Below, piece by piece: positions 46,490-59,373 of a DNA stretch of 64,000 bases. Under the pieces are notes generated by a model. The model was not told the DNA's origin and ran no database searches. It saw only the letters and a program-made list of their open reading frames with translations. The stretch spans positions 62,001 through 126,000 of the forward strand of contig CAXKVV010000062.1 in assembly GCA_964058805.1 (NCBI GenBank). Reading direction: 5' to 3'. Origin of the DNA: Schoenoplectus triqueter. Its lineage: Eukaryota; Streptophyta; Magnoliopsida; Poales; Cyperaceae. Within the stretch, counting starts at the first letter, position 1; each line of letters starts with the position of its first letter. Made by a program: the position numbers and the translations under genes.

Positions 46490-47730
46490 AATACACCAAA
46501 AAAATCTATGTCCAACAAGAAAAACATTCGAGTCAGACCCAATTTTAAAATCTCGTAGAGAGTCGCTTCTTGATGATGACACCTTACACTGTCTTTCTAG
46601 ACGTTCATTATTTCTATATAAGGTGATCATGATGTAGTCCGTTAGTACGACTTATTTTCCTATCGCATTCTCGGAGCTATTCTTCTACGATGGTGATGCT
46701 TATGTATACGTGACGGATATCATCGAGTTTTTTAAGGATGAATGGCTCAATGTCTCGATTCTACAGATTTTCTGCATGTAAGAATAGAATCATAATATTT
46801 CTTTTAGCATTTTAATAATTATTTTAAGACTAATTATTGTATATATTGTAGGGTTTCCCACGATATGTGCAAGAGTTTTTTAATTGACAATTGTAAATTT
46901 ATCGATCCATATTTTTGCACGAAAACACAAATTCAAAGTGATATCGAGCGCACAGTAAATTATTTGGGACAATGCTTTGTTAAATGCGAGAATCCAAACT
47001 CCTACATGTTTCTTCCGTACATTGAAAAGTTAGAACTTCAAAACTTAATTCATTTGCTTATTTATCTATTTCTTAATTGCTTAATCTCTCCATATTAATA
47101 CATATAAATTGTAGGGGGCATTGGATTCTTTTGATTGTGCGGCTCAAACCCTCTGTTGTTTATGTCGTGGACTCATTGAATCGTAAAGATGAAACATATA
47201 TTATCCAACCAGTATTAAATATGTAAGTTTTTTCTATTATCTTCGACAATTTATTATGTACTGTAATTGATAACTCATATCATTGTTATATAAGGGTCTT
47301 ACGCTATTATTGGATTGAAAAACAATTCGCTCAAGAAAAAAAACTCAAGTTCACTTGGAAAACGATTCAGGTGTGTAATTCCAAATTTTAAATGACTTGA
47401 TTTTTTTCAGGTGTGTAATTTATAACTTTAAATGATTGTTATATAAGGGCCTTACGCTATTATTTCATTTTTTTTCTTGTAACATTTTAGAGTACAAACC
47501 AACCAAGCGGTAACGAGTGCGGCTATTATGTTATGAAATCGATGCATAATATAATAACTACATATTCTAGCAATAAAAATTTACCACAGGTATAAAAAAT
47601 AAACTTCATATTAATTTTTAATTCTTTTACATATTTGTTTGCTTAATCAAACTAATGAAATTTTAATTTTTTAATAGGATATCAAACCAGCTCCTCAATC
47701 TTATTCACTGGAAGATATCGAAGAAAATTA
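46490..47730 (+). pseudogene. Ulp1-like (C48) cysteine protease region
   Basis: Split into short exons. Readable parts: FYDGDAYVYVTDIIEFFKDE (about 46680-46740), MCKSFLIDNCKFIDPYF (46865), GHWILLIVRLKPSVVYVVDS (about 47116-47180, holding the catalytic His and Asp), YYWIEKQFAQEKKLKFTWKT (about 47300) and NQPSGNECGYYVMKSMHNI (about 47500-47560, with the Gln and catalytic Cys). It ends LEDIEEN and a stop near 47730. The triad is recognisable, so this is a SUMO-protease-like domain as often carried by plant transposons. Whether it joins the preceding Transposase_24 gene in one transcript cannot be told. A run of stops near 46550-46640 suggests decay. Confidence 0.72.
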
Positions 47731-47954
47731 AGGAGATGGTTGTAAATTATATTGCATCTAATATTTGATAATTTATTTTATATTTTTTTCTGTTATTTGT
47801 AATGTTTAGTTACTTATATGATATTGATCAGTTATTTAGTGAGTTATATCAGTTTATTTGTGTTATATTTTTGTATGTGTTTGTTTATATATATGGCTGG
47901 TATATGGACCAGTCACAGAAAATAAAAAATTTATTAAAAAAAATAATATATTTA

Positions 47955-48240
47955 GAGCCGGTTATTCAAAGAAACCGGTTTTATTGTGTTATTTTTATTA
48001 GAATCGGTTATAAACATAACCGGTTTTAATTCTAAAAGAGATTAGCACCGGTTTTAAATGAAGTAAAATAGAACTGGTTATTCAATAACCGGTTTTAATT
48101 GTTCAAAGTAAATTAGCACCGGTTTTATTAAACCGGTTTTAAATATTTTATTTTAACACCGGTTATAAACCTTTAGCACCACTTACTTTTAAAACCGGTT
48201 TATAACCGGTGCTAAATTGTTTATAAAACCGGTTTTAATT
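47955..48240. repeat. 3' subterminal repeats of the CACTA element
   Basis: AACCGGTTTTA motifs repeated at least ten times, matching the 5' array, just inside the TTAGTG terminus at 48259. Confidence 0.75.
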
Positions 48241-48259
48241 CTTTTTTTTTCTATTAGTG

Positions 48260-50278
48260 ACATTTCTGTACCATTGGAGGTTCTAATACCAGTTAAAAAC
48301 ATATTGAGAGAAGAAACTTGTGTACACGGCTAAAAAAATAAATTTAAGTTCAAATAAAACAATGAATTTATATATAAATGAATATATAATTAAATTTTAA
48401 AAATACTGGCACGGACTGTATACCAGTATTGTTACAGAATGTAATTCAGTTTGAAAAATGCTGGTACAGGTTCAAAAATGAATAATTACAGTTTAAACAA
48501 ACATAATTTGACAATAATTTCTTAGCTAATGGCATTTCATAAAGGATAATGTAAAAAATATTCCAAATTTCTGGTAAGAAATCAAAATTAAAATTCTTAT
48601 GAGCAAAATCAAAATTAATGTCAAATAGGAATAAATTTGTAAAGGACAATATCAAACTTTAATAATAGGATACAAATCGACGCAGAACAAGGAAAGAATG
48701 GCGGAGAGAATGGCCTGACTGAGGACAACGGCATGAGAGAATGGCGTCGTTATGAAGATGCAACGAGGCGAGTCGCGATGAAGAAGCATGTAATGAGGAC
48801 GATCCCGATGAAGACCGATGCAATGAGGTCGATCGATCGTCTGTACAGGATTTAGTTGCGAGGCAATACGATAGAGAAAGTAAAGAAGAACGGAATCGGA
48901 AAGAAGCGACGAAGAAGGAAGGAAATATTCGGACACGTGTAGTAACTAATTCAAATACATGTAATTAATATGTTAACGGTTTGGAAGGCAGTTAAGGGTG
49001 GCAAAAGATGGGCACACAAAGATTTTCTCTTCACTAAAAATAGTCGAGAGTTGTCAAATTTGTGCAATTGATGCAGGACGGCCGATGAAAGCGGTACGGA
49101 GACATTCGGGCTCGTTGATAGATCTGCCCTCGACTGCCACAAGCGGTTGAGCTGTCATTTTCCTGAAAAATTATTAAATTCTTTTCTGCTATTCTTGCCC
49201 GTTAATAGATTTGTACTTGACTGCCGTAAGCGTCACTGGCAGTTATTTTCGTGCGGGCCCATTGAATGCACTAATGGTCTTTGACGGACCCAACATTGAC
49301 TCCAGCGTCAACTCTTGTGAAGAGGCCTAAATTATTTGTTTCTTGTCAATTAATGCATGAAAAAGTAGTCCAAACAATAAACGCAAGTTGGCAATGAATG
49401 ATCAGAATTAGGGCTGTTATTCGAGCGAGTTCATAGCAACTCGAACTCAGATCGCAAGTAACTCGAGTTGGACTGACTCGAATAACAGACTTTCATCTGA
49501 GTCAAATATTGAACTCGAGCTCAGCTCAGTGCTAACTCGGGTCAGCTCACAACTCGCGTTTTTGACTCGGATTTAGCAAATATTAAGTGTTTGTAGAATT
49601 TGATATTAAATTGAACCTAATTTTTGGTATTGATCTAAATCTAAAATTTGATATTGCTCCGAATCTAGAATTTAGTAATCATCTAAACCTATAATTAAAT
49701 ATTTATCTAAAACTAACATTTGATATTAATTTGAATCTATAATTTGGTATTTATCTGAAACTAGAATTTAAAATATCAAGCTCAATATGAATATTATTTA
49801 ATTTTCAAATTTAAATGTGGTATTTACCTGAACCTGGATATATATTTTTTGAACATGAATATGATAGTTATCTGAATCTAAATTATTATTTTGAACAATA
49901 AATATGGCAGACTAATGTGGTCCGGATATCAACCTTTTCTTCCTTTTGAAGGACATCAGACATCTCGTAGTTTGTTAGAGGTACATTTCAAACTAATCTT
50001 AAAAAATAATTTATAATTAAATACGTGTGTTAAGTTAATACAAAATAAAAAATTATAGAGAAATGTAAATATTATTCAATTTCACACACATCATCCAATT
50101 GTGGCCTACTTCTCCATGATTGAGACCAGATTGTAGTCGCTGGAGCTTTTTCATCTCACCAGACTTTGTGAGATTTATTGGGTCTTAACATAAGTTAATA
50201 AATCACTAAATATTATTAATTAAATAGATTTATCAAAGAATTTGATAAGTATGTCAAAATGATGAAAGTCGAGCTCCG
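48260..50278. other. Mixed non-coding relics
   Basis: The first 30 bases could be copia continuation (ISVPLE in one frame). At 48740-48850 a degenerate 30-bp tandem repeat (GATGAAG with GATGCAATGAGG). At about 49190-49420 sequence related in inverse orientation to the MITE at 16440 (GCATTCAATGGG, AGAGTTGACGCTGGAGTCAA). At 49430-49570 an ACTCGAGTT-rich segment like hAT MITEs. No gene seen; open frames here are short and unsupported. Confidence 0.4.
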
Positions 50279-53200
50279 GGGAATTAAACCAAAAGAGCCA
50301 AATTATAGGCAAGAGCCAAAATATAGGTCTCTAATTCAAGTAAAATTCATCCAATTCAGGTAGAATTCATCTGATTTATATAGAATTCATCCGATTTGGA
50401 TAGAATTCATCCGATTCAGATAGAATTCCAACCTTTGCCCAGTCATGTGCGGTTTTGAGCATGGGTTGATTTTTAATGTATTTTTAGGGGTTTTCCCTCT
50501 TCAAATTTGGTGAAATTTAGCAAAGATATGGTTAAGACATGTTATAACCTCCCCACTGTAAGAAACCTTAGAATTTATCGGAATCGTCTTAACTATTTCA
50601 TGTATTAAGAACCATTATATCTAAGTGTTAGAATTCACAGTGAAGGACGAAAGGAACAAGAATAACATTCTCAATTGCCCTAACTACTGATTGAGAAGAC
50701 GTTTGTAGATTGTTCTAGGTGGATATCGATGGAGAAAATCTCAGTTGGTCTCTTGATGTCATGTGCACATCTAGTTTGTTTCTTGCACTTTCCATGACTC
50801 AAATGTACATCAAAGATATAATAATTTAATTTTTAACTTATATTCAGTTTAATTTAATCACATATAAGATTCTTTTAATATTTTAAAATTATACACTAGT
50901 TACACTGAAAAAAACCTAAAAATAATATTAGAGCTATTTATTGTTATGTGTGATTTGATTATGGTAAATCATCAAATTTATATGATTTTTTTCGTTCTTA
51001 AAGATAATTTTTTGATGATCATGCATGAATTATCTCATAAAAGACATAAATTTTGACTGATTTAAGTTGTTAAGACCAATTTTCTAGAGTTGTTGATAAG
51101 TTTAACATGATTTGCTTGTAAAAACTCATTAGATTTGATCTTAGATCCACCTTTTTATCTTTATTAGGTCAATTATTATTGTGGCTGGTCATTAGTTGTC
51201 ATCCATGATATTTCCTTTTGATTTTGGCACCCTGATATTAATGGGTTCTTGATTAGACACTGATATGGAAGTTTATTAATTTTTTGACAGCGACTTGACC
51301 ATGTAGGACTGCATTTCTGTATGATTTGGTGATTACATTGAAAGTTAATCAATTGTGCATGATTATTATATTACAAGATTACGAAAGACTATAATGGTTT
51401 GTGCAAGCGCTGCACAATATTAACTTTATTTTCTAAGAGCGAATTTGTATAGCCCAACATTCTAAATAGAGATTATCGTGTCATCGTGACACAGTCCTAA
51501 AAAGGTTATCATGCTATATTGTATTATATCGAAATATATCCCACAAAGAGTAAATAAATAATATCAATATTTTTTTATCTAATGATTAATGGAGTAGATA
51601 AATAAATAACACAAAATAATTGAAAGTACTGTCTAATTTTATTTTAAATTAGGTTTGTTTAGTTTAAATTGGGTTTATACTACGTTATTGTCAAGTTTTA
51701 GTTGTTATTTCAGATAAAAAAATAGAACCCAAGAAGAAAGCAAGAAAAAAAGTATAAGTCGGGGCTAAACCAGAGCACTGATAACTAAGAAGAAAGAAAA
51801 TTTGATTCAAAATTTATATGAAGTGATTAAGATTATATGTTAATATTATAGAGCTTGTTCTTAGTATTTTTTTTTCAACACACTTTGAATCACCTTAATT
51901 AGAGTTTGGATGAACTAGAGATGATCATTTAAAATTTCTTATGAAATGTGAACTAATCAAAATGTACAATAGCGTGTAATATTATTGTTATATGCTACAT
52001 GAAATAGCAATTCTCTATCACCGCTATAACACTAATAGCATAAATAGCACAATGTAGGTATAAAGCATAGTGTATGGCACCCAAAAAGTATTATAACATC
52101 GCCATAGCGTACTATTTAAAACCTATTTAAAACCTTAGTATAGATATAGGTTTAAAATCTTATGTGTTGTATTAAATGCATGTGAATATTTACAATGATG
52201 ACCTAAAGTGCCCAATGATATTAATAATTAAATAAGAGTCCTGTCTACCTTCTTCTAAATTTAATTTTGGTCTTACATGTCAAATTTTATTTAGGATTAG
52301 AATCAGAGACTTACAAGTTTAGTTTATTTTTCTCATTGAAATAGTTCTAGATGAGAATGATAATTAGATATTATTTTTAATCATGAAGATGATTGAAAGA
52401 CGATGATTCTAACTCTTACAGATGATAAGATTTAACATACATGAAAGAGTCAAAAATGGGTGCATCAAAATTTTAAAAAATATTATCACTTTGGGAAAAA
52501 TTAATTGATAAGTTTCTAATATGAAAAAAATATTTTTTAATCTTAGGTAAGTTACATAATATCTCTTTCACGTTCTTTTTAAGTTTCATCTCATTTGGAG
52601 CAAAAAAAAAAACTCAAAATCGACCAAAATATGAAAAATCACACAAACCGACCTTGCAAGACTGGACTCATACGGGCCTAGTCTACATTTGCACGGTTTG
52701 ATTGGAGGCTTAGTTTCCAGCTTAGTCCGCACCCTAACCAAGAATCTTCTCCAAAGCTGGATTCATCTATTTTGATATACATATCAAATTCTTTGAGAAA
52801 TATACTTAATTATTCGTATCCAATGATTAATTAACTCATCTTAAGATCTAAAAACTTATATCAATTAATTAAAGAATATTTATAAACTTTATTTTTGTAT
52901 GGTGTGACCCTTTAGAACTTGCACCACTTAGCAATGAAATTATAACTCTTTTAATTCTCAAATATCACAAGTGATATCTAACAATGTGTATTATGACTAT
53001 TAAGTTATACCAATATATAAGTATGATACAAAATATCGTAGTCCTACATAACGATAATATTCTTGCATTATTCTTTATAAATGAATATCATCACTAAATG
53101 TGGCAAAACCTGACTCGAGAAACTTAAAAAGAGATGAAACTTAAAAAGAACGTGGAAGAGATATTATGTAACTTACCTACTATTATAAAAGGATTTTTTT

Positions 53201-54393
53201 TTTCATACTAGAAACTTATCAATTATTTTTTCCCAAAGAGCTAATATACTATCAAAATTTTGATGCACTCATTTTTTACTCTCTCATATACGTTGAATCT
53301 TATCATATGTAAGAGTTAGAATCATCATCTTTCAATCATCTTCATGATTAAAAATAATATCTAATTATCATTCTCATTTAGAACTATTCCAATGAGAAAA
53401 ATAAACTAAACATGCATGTCCCTGATTCTAACCCTAAATAAAATTTGACATGTAAGTCCACAATTAAATTTAGAAGAGGGTAAATAAGACTGTTATTTAA
53501 TTATTAATATCATTGGACACCTTAGGTCATCATTACAAAAATTCACATGCATTTAATACAACACATAAGATTTTAAACATATAACTATACCAAGGTTTTC
53601 AATAGTACGCTATAGCGACGCTATAATGCTTTTTGTGTACCAGACACAATGCTTTATACCTACATTATGCTATTTATGCTATTAGTGTTATAGCGGTGAT
53701 AGTGAATCGCTATTGCATGTAGCATATAACATCAATATTACACGTTATTGTACATTTTGATTAGCTAGTGTATAATTTTAAAAAATTTCAACTAAAATAT
53801 TCAAAGAATCTTGAATGTGAGTAAATTAAACCCAATACAAGTTCAAAACTAAATTGTTATACCTATGATACATGTTTGAGTCAAGGAAAGTGCAGGAAAC
53901 AAAGTAGACGCGCACATGACATCGAGAGACCAACCGAGATTTTTTCCATCGATATCCACCTAGAACAACCTACAAACGTCTTCTCAATCACTTGTTAGGG
54001 CAATTGAGAATGTTATTCTTGATCCTTTCGTCATTCACCATGAATTCTAACTCTTAGATATAACCATTCTTAATACATGAGATAGTTAAGATGATTGCGA
54101 TAAATTTTCAGCAGAACCTCAGCTCTAGGGAATTTAATTCTAATTCTTCTTGCAGTGGGGAGTTTATAACACGTCTCAACCATATCTTTGCTAAATTACA
54201 CCAAATTTGAAGGAAGAAAACCCTAAAAATGAATCCAAAATCAACCCTTGCTCAAAACCGCACATGACTTGGCAGGGGCTGAAATTCTAGCTGAACTGGA
54301 TGAATTATATATAAATCAGATGTTCTACCTGAATTAGATGAATTTTACTTGAATCAGAGACCTATATGTTGGCTCATTTAATTTGGTTTAGTC
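50279..54393. mobile_element. 4.1 kb inverted-repeat (foldback) element
   Basis: The left arm (50279-52590) and right arm (53128-54393) are inverted copies about 80-85 percent alike by eye. Paired blocks: ACATATCGGT-type ATATAGGTCTCTAATTCAAG/CTTGAATCAGAGACCTATAT, CATGTGCGGTTTTGAGCA/TGCTCAAAACCGCACATG, CTAGGTGGATATCGATGGA/TCCATCGATATCCACCTAG, and TGTGTTGTATTAAATGCATG/CATGCATTTAATACAACACA. The left arm has about 1.05 kb extra (50900-51952). The 540 bp centre has no gene that I recognise. No clear target duplication; it could be a foldback or a MULE-type long-TIR element. Confidence 0.75.
50900..51952. repeat. 1.05 kb segment present in only one arm of the inverted repeat
   Basis: The right arm passes directly from the block equivalent to 50880-50899 to that equivalent to 51953 onwards. 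The segment begins TTACACTGAAAA and ends AATGTGAA, with CTAG/CTAA at the junctions. No coding sequence. Either an insertion in the left arm or a deletion in the right. Confidence 0.6.
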
Positions 54394-55333
54394 CGCACAG
54401 GCACAACTAAAATATGCAGCAAAAGCTTGGGTAAAAAATGGATCAGCTCCATGTGTACTTCGATGCAACAAGCAAATAGCATGCACTTACCCATGCCTGA
54501 ATACCTATGAAACAAAGTTGCACGCTACTAAATAACAGTCGCATAGGGCCCATGCCACTAGTTTGTGGCGTGCATAACTAGATAATACTAGCTTGGGCTG
54601 ACACATGCAACTGATATTATTCACCTGACTCAAAACCAAAGCAGTGGCATGGTTATTATCTATTTATCTCTTGAACCTACCCTTACCAGTGCATATCGAT
54701 GCTATTAGTTATTCCTCTAGAAATCTGATATTTTAAAATAATATTGTGATTATGTTGGTGGTTGCTTGGGTTTGTTATGTTCATAGTCGCTAGGGTATAA
54801 TTGGTGCGCAAATTTATTATATTTAGCGTGTATATCATTTACTACTTACTTTGAATGCATAATATATATTATGTCGTATTACCTGATCATCAATGTTGCA
54901 TATATACCATATGAAACATTTCATTCCTTCCTTTTATTTCCCTTTAATATAAGATTGCCCAAATCAATAATATCCAATCATACAAATGTATTACAAACAT
55001 CCTCCATTCATCACAAAATCTATACATTTAAAAACACATTCATTCATATTTAATATAATTCATAAATTTCATTCAACTATAAAAAGTGAGCACCTCACAC
55101 TTACAAAAAGATGGGGCATCTTAGCCTCCAATTCCAACGTATCATCAAATACCATCTAACAAACAAAGAGATCCCGACCTATTTTCACACAACACCATTC
55201 ATGCTAATTGGTGTTTCAAAAATCAAAACCAAAAGCATTATCCAGTAATAAACTTCTTTAGTAATTTTTTCCATCGATACTAACCAAAATATATCCTAAC
55301 TATCATAATTCGTTAGATCATTTCTAACGAATC
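54394..55333. other. Sequence downstream of the Transposase_24 gene, nothing recognised
   Basis: AT-rich, with no CACTA terminus, repeat or open coding exon I can support. It should contain the 3' end of the minus-strand transcript that ends its CDS at 55334. Confidence 0.4.
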
Positions 55334-58214
55334 TTACCTGATAAGACTATTCAGCATATTCGGATCCAAGCCAGTACCTGAGAACCAGTGATTGAGTCCA
55401 ACTTGGATATTTGATGGATTGTGTTGCTCTTCAGTCCCTTGCATGCCCGTTGTTGCACCCTCCTGCACTTGATTTGGCAGTGACTGCCTATTATCTTGTG
55501 CATCCTCCTGTTGCGGTGCTTGAGCTGATGGTTGAATCTATTTTAAAGTTTGATCATAAATAAAATTTATCACTATGGTTTGTTTGCTGATATATATACT
55601 ATTTTTTTTAATTGTTAGAATTTTCATATTAATAACCGCTGCCAACAAATTAACAACAATAATTATGCAATATGTAGTTATGATATAGGCCCCCAGTTTT
55701 ACCTTAATTCCACATTAATTCCCTCAATCTGGTTTCTCTGCATTTTCTTAGTAAAATAAGGGGTCAGAAAAATAAAAAAATATCAACATTTTAAGAGAAT
55801 ATTTCTTGTTGGTTGAATAAGATATATAACATCAAATTAACTCTGTATTCTTGTAAGAGAAATCCTTTCTACCAGACTGGTTATTGGAAAGCTACAGGAA
55901 AAGACCGCATGGTTAACTTTCAGAAACAAGCTGTTGGTACGAAGAAAACACTTGTGTACTATACTCTCATTTGATTAAATGGGGGCCGAATTTCTTTAAC
56001 TCTATACTCTCATTTGATTTTTATCCCAAGTACAAGCAAGAAGTTTAAAATTTTGAAAAACTAACTCATCGAAGAATACTAACAGTAACTCTTACTATAA
56101 GAATAATAATGTATATACTTATAAAAAAAATTATTGTACAAGAAAAGTGTTTAAATATGTTGCAGAGCATTGAAAAAGAGGTGATTTAATTACTCACATT
56201 GAATTGAGGCATCTGCACACCCATAAATGCAAACAACTGGGAGAAGAGAAAATTGTTGTGATTGTTGCGCTCACCCTCAAGACGGTCCCTTCTTGCACAT
56301 TCCTCTGCAAATTGACGTTCTTTTTCTTGCATCATTGCTGCAACTTCTTCAGCTGAATAAATTCCTTGGTTTTGTTGTTGTGTCAATCCAGAGGCAGAGA
56401 GAGAGCTAGCCATTGACTGAGTAGGCCTAGCACGTCTGTCAGAATGTGGTAGGCTGATATGATCAAGCTTGCTGCCAAAGCCAAACTTCCTACCATGACT
56501 TGATCCACCAGAAGCCATCAACCAAAGTAGCTCTTTTGACTTATCAGCATGTTCTGGATCACGCTCCAACTCCTTAACTTTCTCCTATAATATATCACAA
56601 AATGTGCAGTGAAAAATATATACTTGATATTTCTTTTTAGATTTGGAAGGTTATAATGTCTACATGAGAAAAAAAATCTAAATCATAACTTATTAATATC
56701 CAATAATCATTAATTTTAAAAACATATAAGTTAGTACTTACATAGATTTCTCTTGCTTTTGGGTCTGGGAAGTCCAAGGATGTAGTAATGTTGCTAAATT
56801 CTCCAGAGTCATCATTTTCCACCCTCTCATCCTCTTCTTCAATAACATCGTTTCCCCTTCTTCCCTCCTCCAGTTCATTTCTTTCCTCAATCTCTTCTGA
56901 TTCATCCACTTGTTTCTTCTTGGGTATATGGAGGAGGATGAAGAGTTTTTCATATGTTGCTTCCCGCTTTAACTTTTTACTCTACACACAAAATAAATTT
57001 AACACAGTTAGAATATTAATGAAGAACATTTATTGTATGCACCAACAAATCTTGTACACAAAAAAAATTTAATATAATTTTTCATAGTGTTTGATGAATT
57101 ACCAATCTAGTGTGATGTTTGTATGCACTAGCAGATCCTGCATAGTGTGTGACTACTCTACCAGAACGACATCGATTATCTTTATTTTTTTTTGACAGAT
57201 CCTGCCAACTCTTAGTGGACCATTCTTGACATAGTTCTGCCCAAAAATCAGGATTGTTGCACCACACGGGCACTTTTTTCTTCCATTTCTCTACGTCATC
57301 ACCAAAATCTTTGATGCATTTTTTCCTTGCTCTGCGTAGGCCTGCCATATAACCTCTATTAGCTATTCTATCTAACACCTCACGACCCTTAGCATCAGTT
57401 AGTTCTTCTGTTTCGTTATCAAATCTGCGCCATCTGTATTTTGCCTAGATTGGAATGTAAGTTATGTAGTAAGCTTTTGAAGGTTTATTTTTATAAAATA
57501 AGATAGAAAAATAACGCATATTGTATGGCTCCTAATGTTGGAATGAAATAATAATTAAATAAGGGTACAAGAAAAATCATTTCATTAAAACAAGGATTGC
57601 TCCTAAGGGTATCAGAAAATTCATTTCATTTCATTACATGCTGTATTGCTCCTAATCTTTCTTGCCTCCTAATATTTTTTTTATATAACACATGAGTACC
57701 ACGACCAAAAGATTCATTTCATTAGGTAATTAATTAATATTTAGTATAATAGAAGGGTACAAACTCAATGTTGTGTAGTCTGAATCTAAACTCAATGCTT
57801 CTATAAAATTCAATGTTTCATGGTCTACAACCTAAATTCAATATTGCATAATTAATATAAGGAAGGTACCAAAAATTGGTCTTGAACAACTTTCTTGGCA
57901 GTTCTATCCCAGCTATTGTAGCTTCGCAGCGGTGCCGGCATCGCACGAAGAGCTAATTTAGCAATTGTACCTACAATCATATTACAGTAAGGCTCAGAGT
58001 CAAATTCAGCAACTCCTATTGGCCAAACCTCAGGCTTTTTGGCATGAACAATCTCAACATCTCGGATCTTATTTGGGCCTCTTACAGTAGGCTTCACTTG
58101 TGCAACCTCAACCTGTGCATCTTCAAGTTGGAGTAGTTGACCATTTGTTGTGGCCTGCAATTCTGTTGTATATCGAGTAGCCCGGGCTCTCTTTGGTCCT
58201 TTGGAACGTGCCAT
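55334..58214 (-). CDS. Transposase_24 (Ptta/En/Spm, TNPA-like) gene, five exons, intact
   Basis: Exons in transcript order: 57870-58214, 57103-57444, 56742-56981, 56198-56584, 55334-55537. All introns are GT/AG in phase 0 and the 1518 coding bases give 505 residues with no internal stop. Exon 1 carries the start of the domain ([20 protein letters not shown], then [13 protein letters not shown]). Exon 2 carries its core ([54 protein letters not shown]). Exon 3 is acidic with a DPKAREIY end. Exon 4 has [20 protein letters not shown], a likely coiled coil, and a Ser-rich stretch. The last exon is Gln/Asn-rich. In CACTA elements this protein binds subterminal repeats. It is clean while the relative at 44.7 kb is broken. 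No CACTA termini were found around it. Confidence 0.85.
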
Positions 58215-59318
58215 TTGTCGAATTTTGCTAATAACATATAGAGCACATTAGTGAAAAATTTAATAAAGACGGGACCTAAATAACATGTATTCAACAAATA
58301 GTTCATCTAACATAAACCAATAATTGTAAATTTGGGAAAAATGCTTGTCAAGCTTACTGCATAGTTGAAAACAATAAAGGAGGAAAAAATTATTTTCAAA
58401 TTGTAAGTAAGAATTTTTAGATAATGAATTGGATTACTTCTCTAAATTGTCCAATATAAGGCACAAATATGATTTGCGATGTGAACAGAAATCTCTTAAT
58501 TCTAAATTGATTACCCACTTACTATCTATTTGGACTCTTTATTTTTGTAATGCATGGAGAGGGGCTTTTACTGTAAAAGAAGAAAAAAAAATTACATTAC
58601 ACCCCAACATCAAAAGTGTCAACGAGGCACCTATAATGGACAGACATTATATATCAATAGTTGGTGTTGAATCCTTCAACTTAGAAGTCAATGCTCTAAA
58701 ATAACAAAAGTAATTACGAAAATTGAAAATCTTTATTATCTGGCAAGTTATTGAGAGGCATAAAACAAATATTTGTCCAAATGAGACCAAAGCCCAAATC
58801 AAATAGAAAAAGAAAGGTAGCGGAAAGAATAATCATGAAAGGTTCCAAATTTACCTTTTTTTAACCAGCGATGATCAGATCAAATAGCCCAAGTCCCGGT
58901 GGAAGAAGTATTGAAAGTCAGAGAGTGAAACTTGAAGAATCGAAAGATAATAAAACCCTAAGTCTCGGTGGGAGGAGAAAATAGGAGAGTAGCGGGCGGA
59001 GCGCCGACTGGGTTATATATGTGAGTCACTTTTGGCGGATATTACATGGCCTAAAATTTTATCTAAAGTTTATCGAGAATGAAGGCAATTACAGCTCTAT
59101 GCAATCGTATTATATGTGAGTCAACTTTATTTATTTTCATTGCATTTTCATAGAATGAAATTAGTACAAGGTGAAGCATAGAATTTTTGGGGGGAAGTCG
59201 ATCAGAGGGAAATTGATCAACTTTATTTATATTCAGACGTGAATTACCAAGTTTATTGAAACTAATTTCATGCAATGATATTCGATAATAATATCATTGT
59301 ATTATTATTATTATTATT

Positions 59319-59373
<55 letters not shown>

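Larger units (their letters stand above)
39058..48259 (+). mobile_element. CACTA (En/Spm) transposon, 9.2 kb
   Basis: The 5' end CACTACCAGAAAAATTGG and 3' end TTCTATTAGTG (inverse CACTAATAGAA) are CACTA termini. Subterminal arrays of AGAACCGGTTNTA lie at 39081-39360 and 47955-48240, with a third cluster inside at 43845-44150. Genes in order: TNP2-type transposase, Transposase_24 protein, Ulp1-like protease, all on the plus strand and all broken. Flanking triplets AAG and ACA do not match, so a target duplication is not visible. Confidence 0.82.

Noticed and set aside
39055..48262. Target duplication for the 39 kb CACTA element
   Set aside because: AAG on the left and ACA on the right do not match, so I do not report a duplication.
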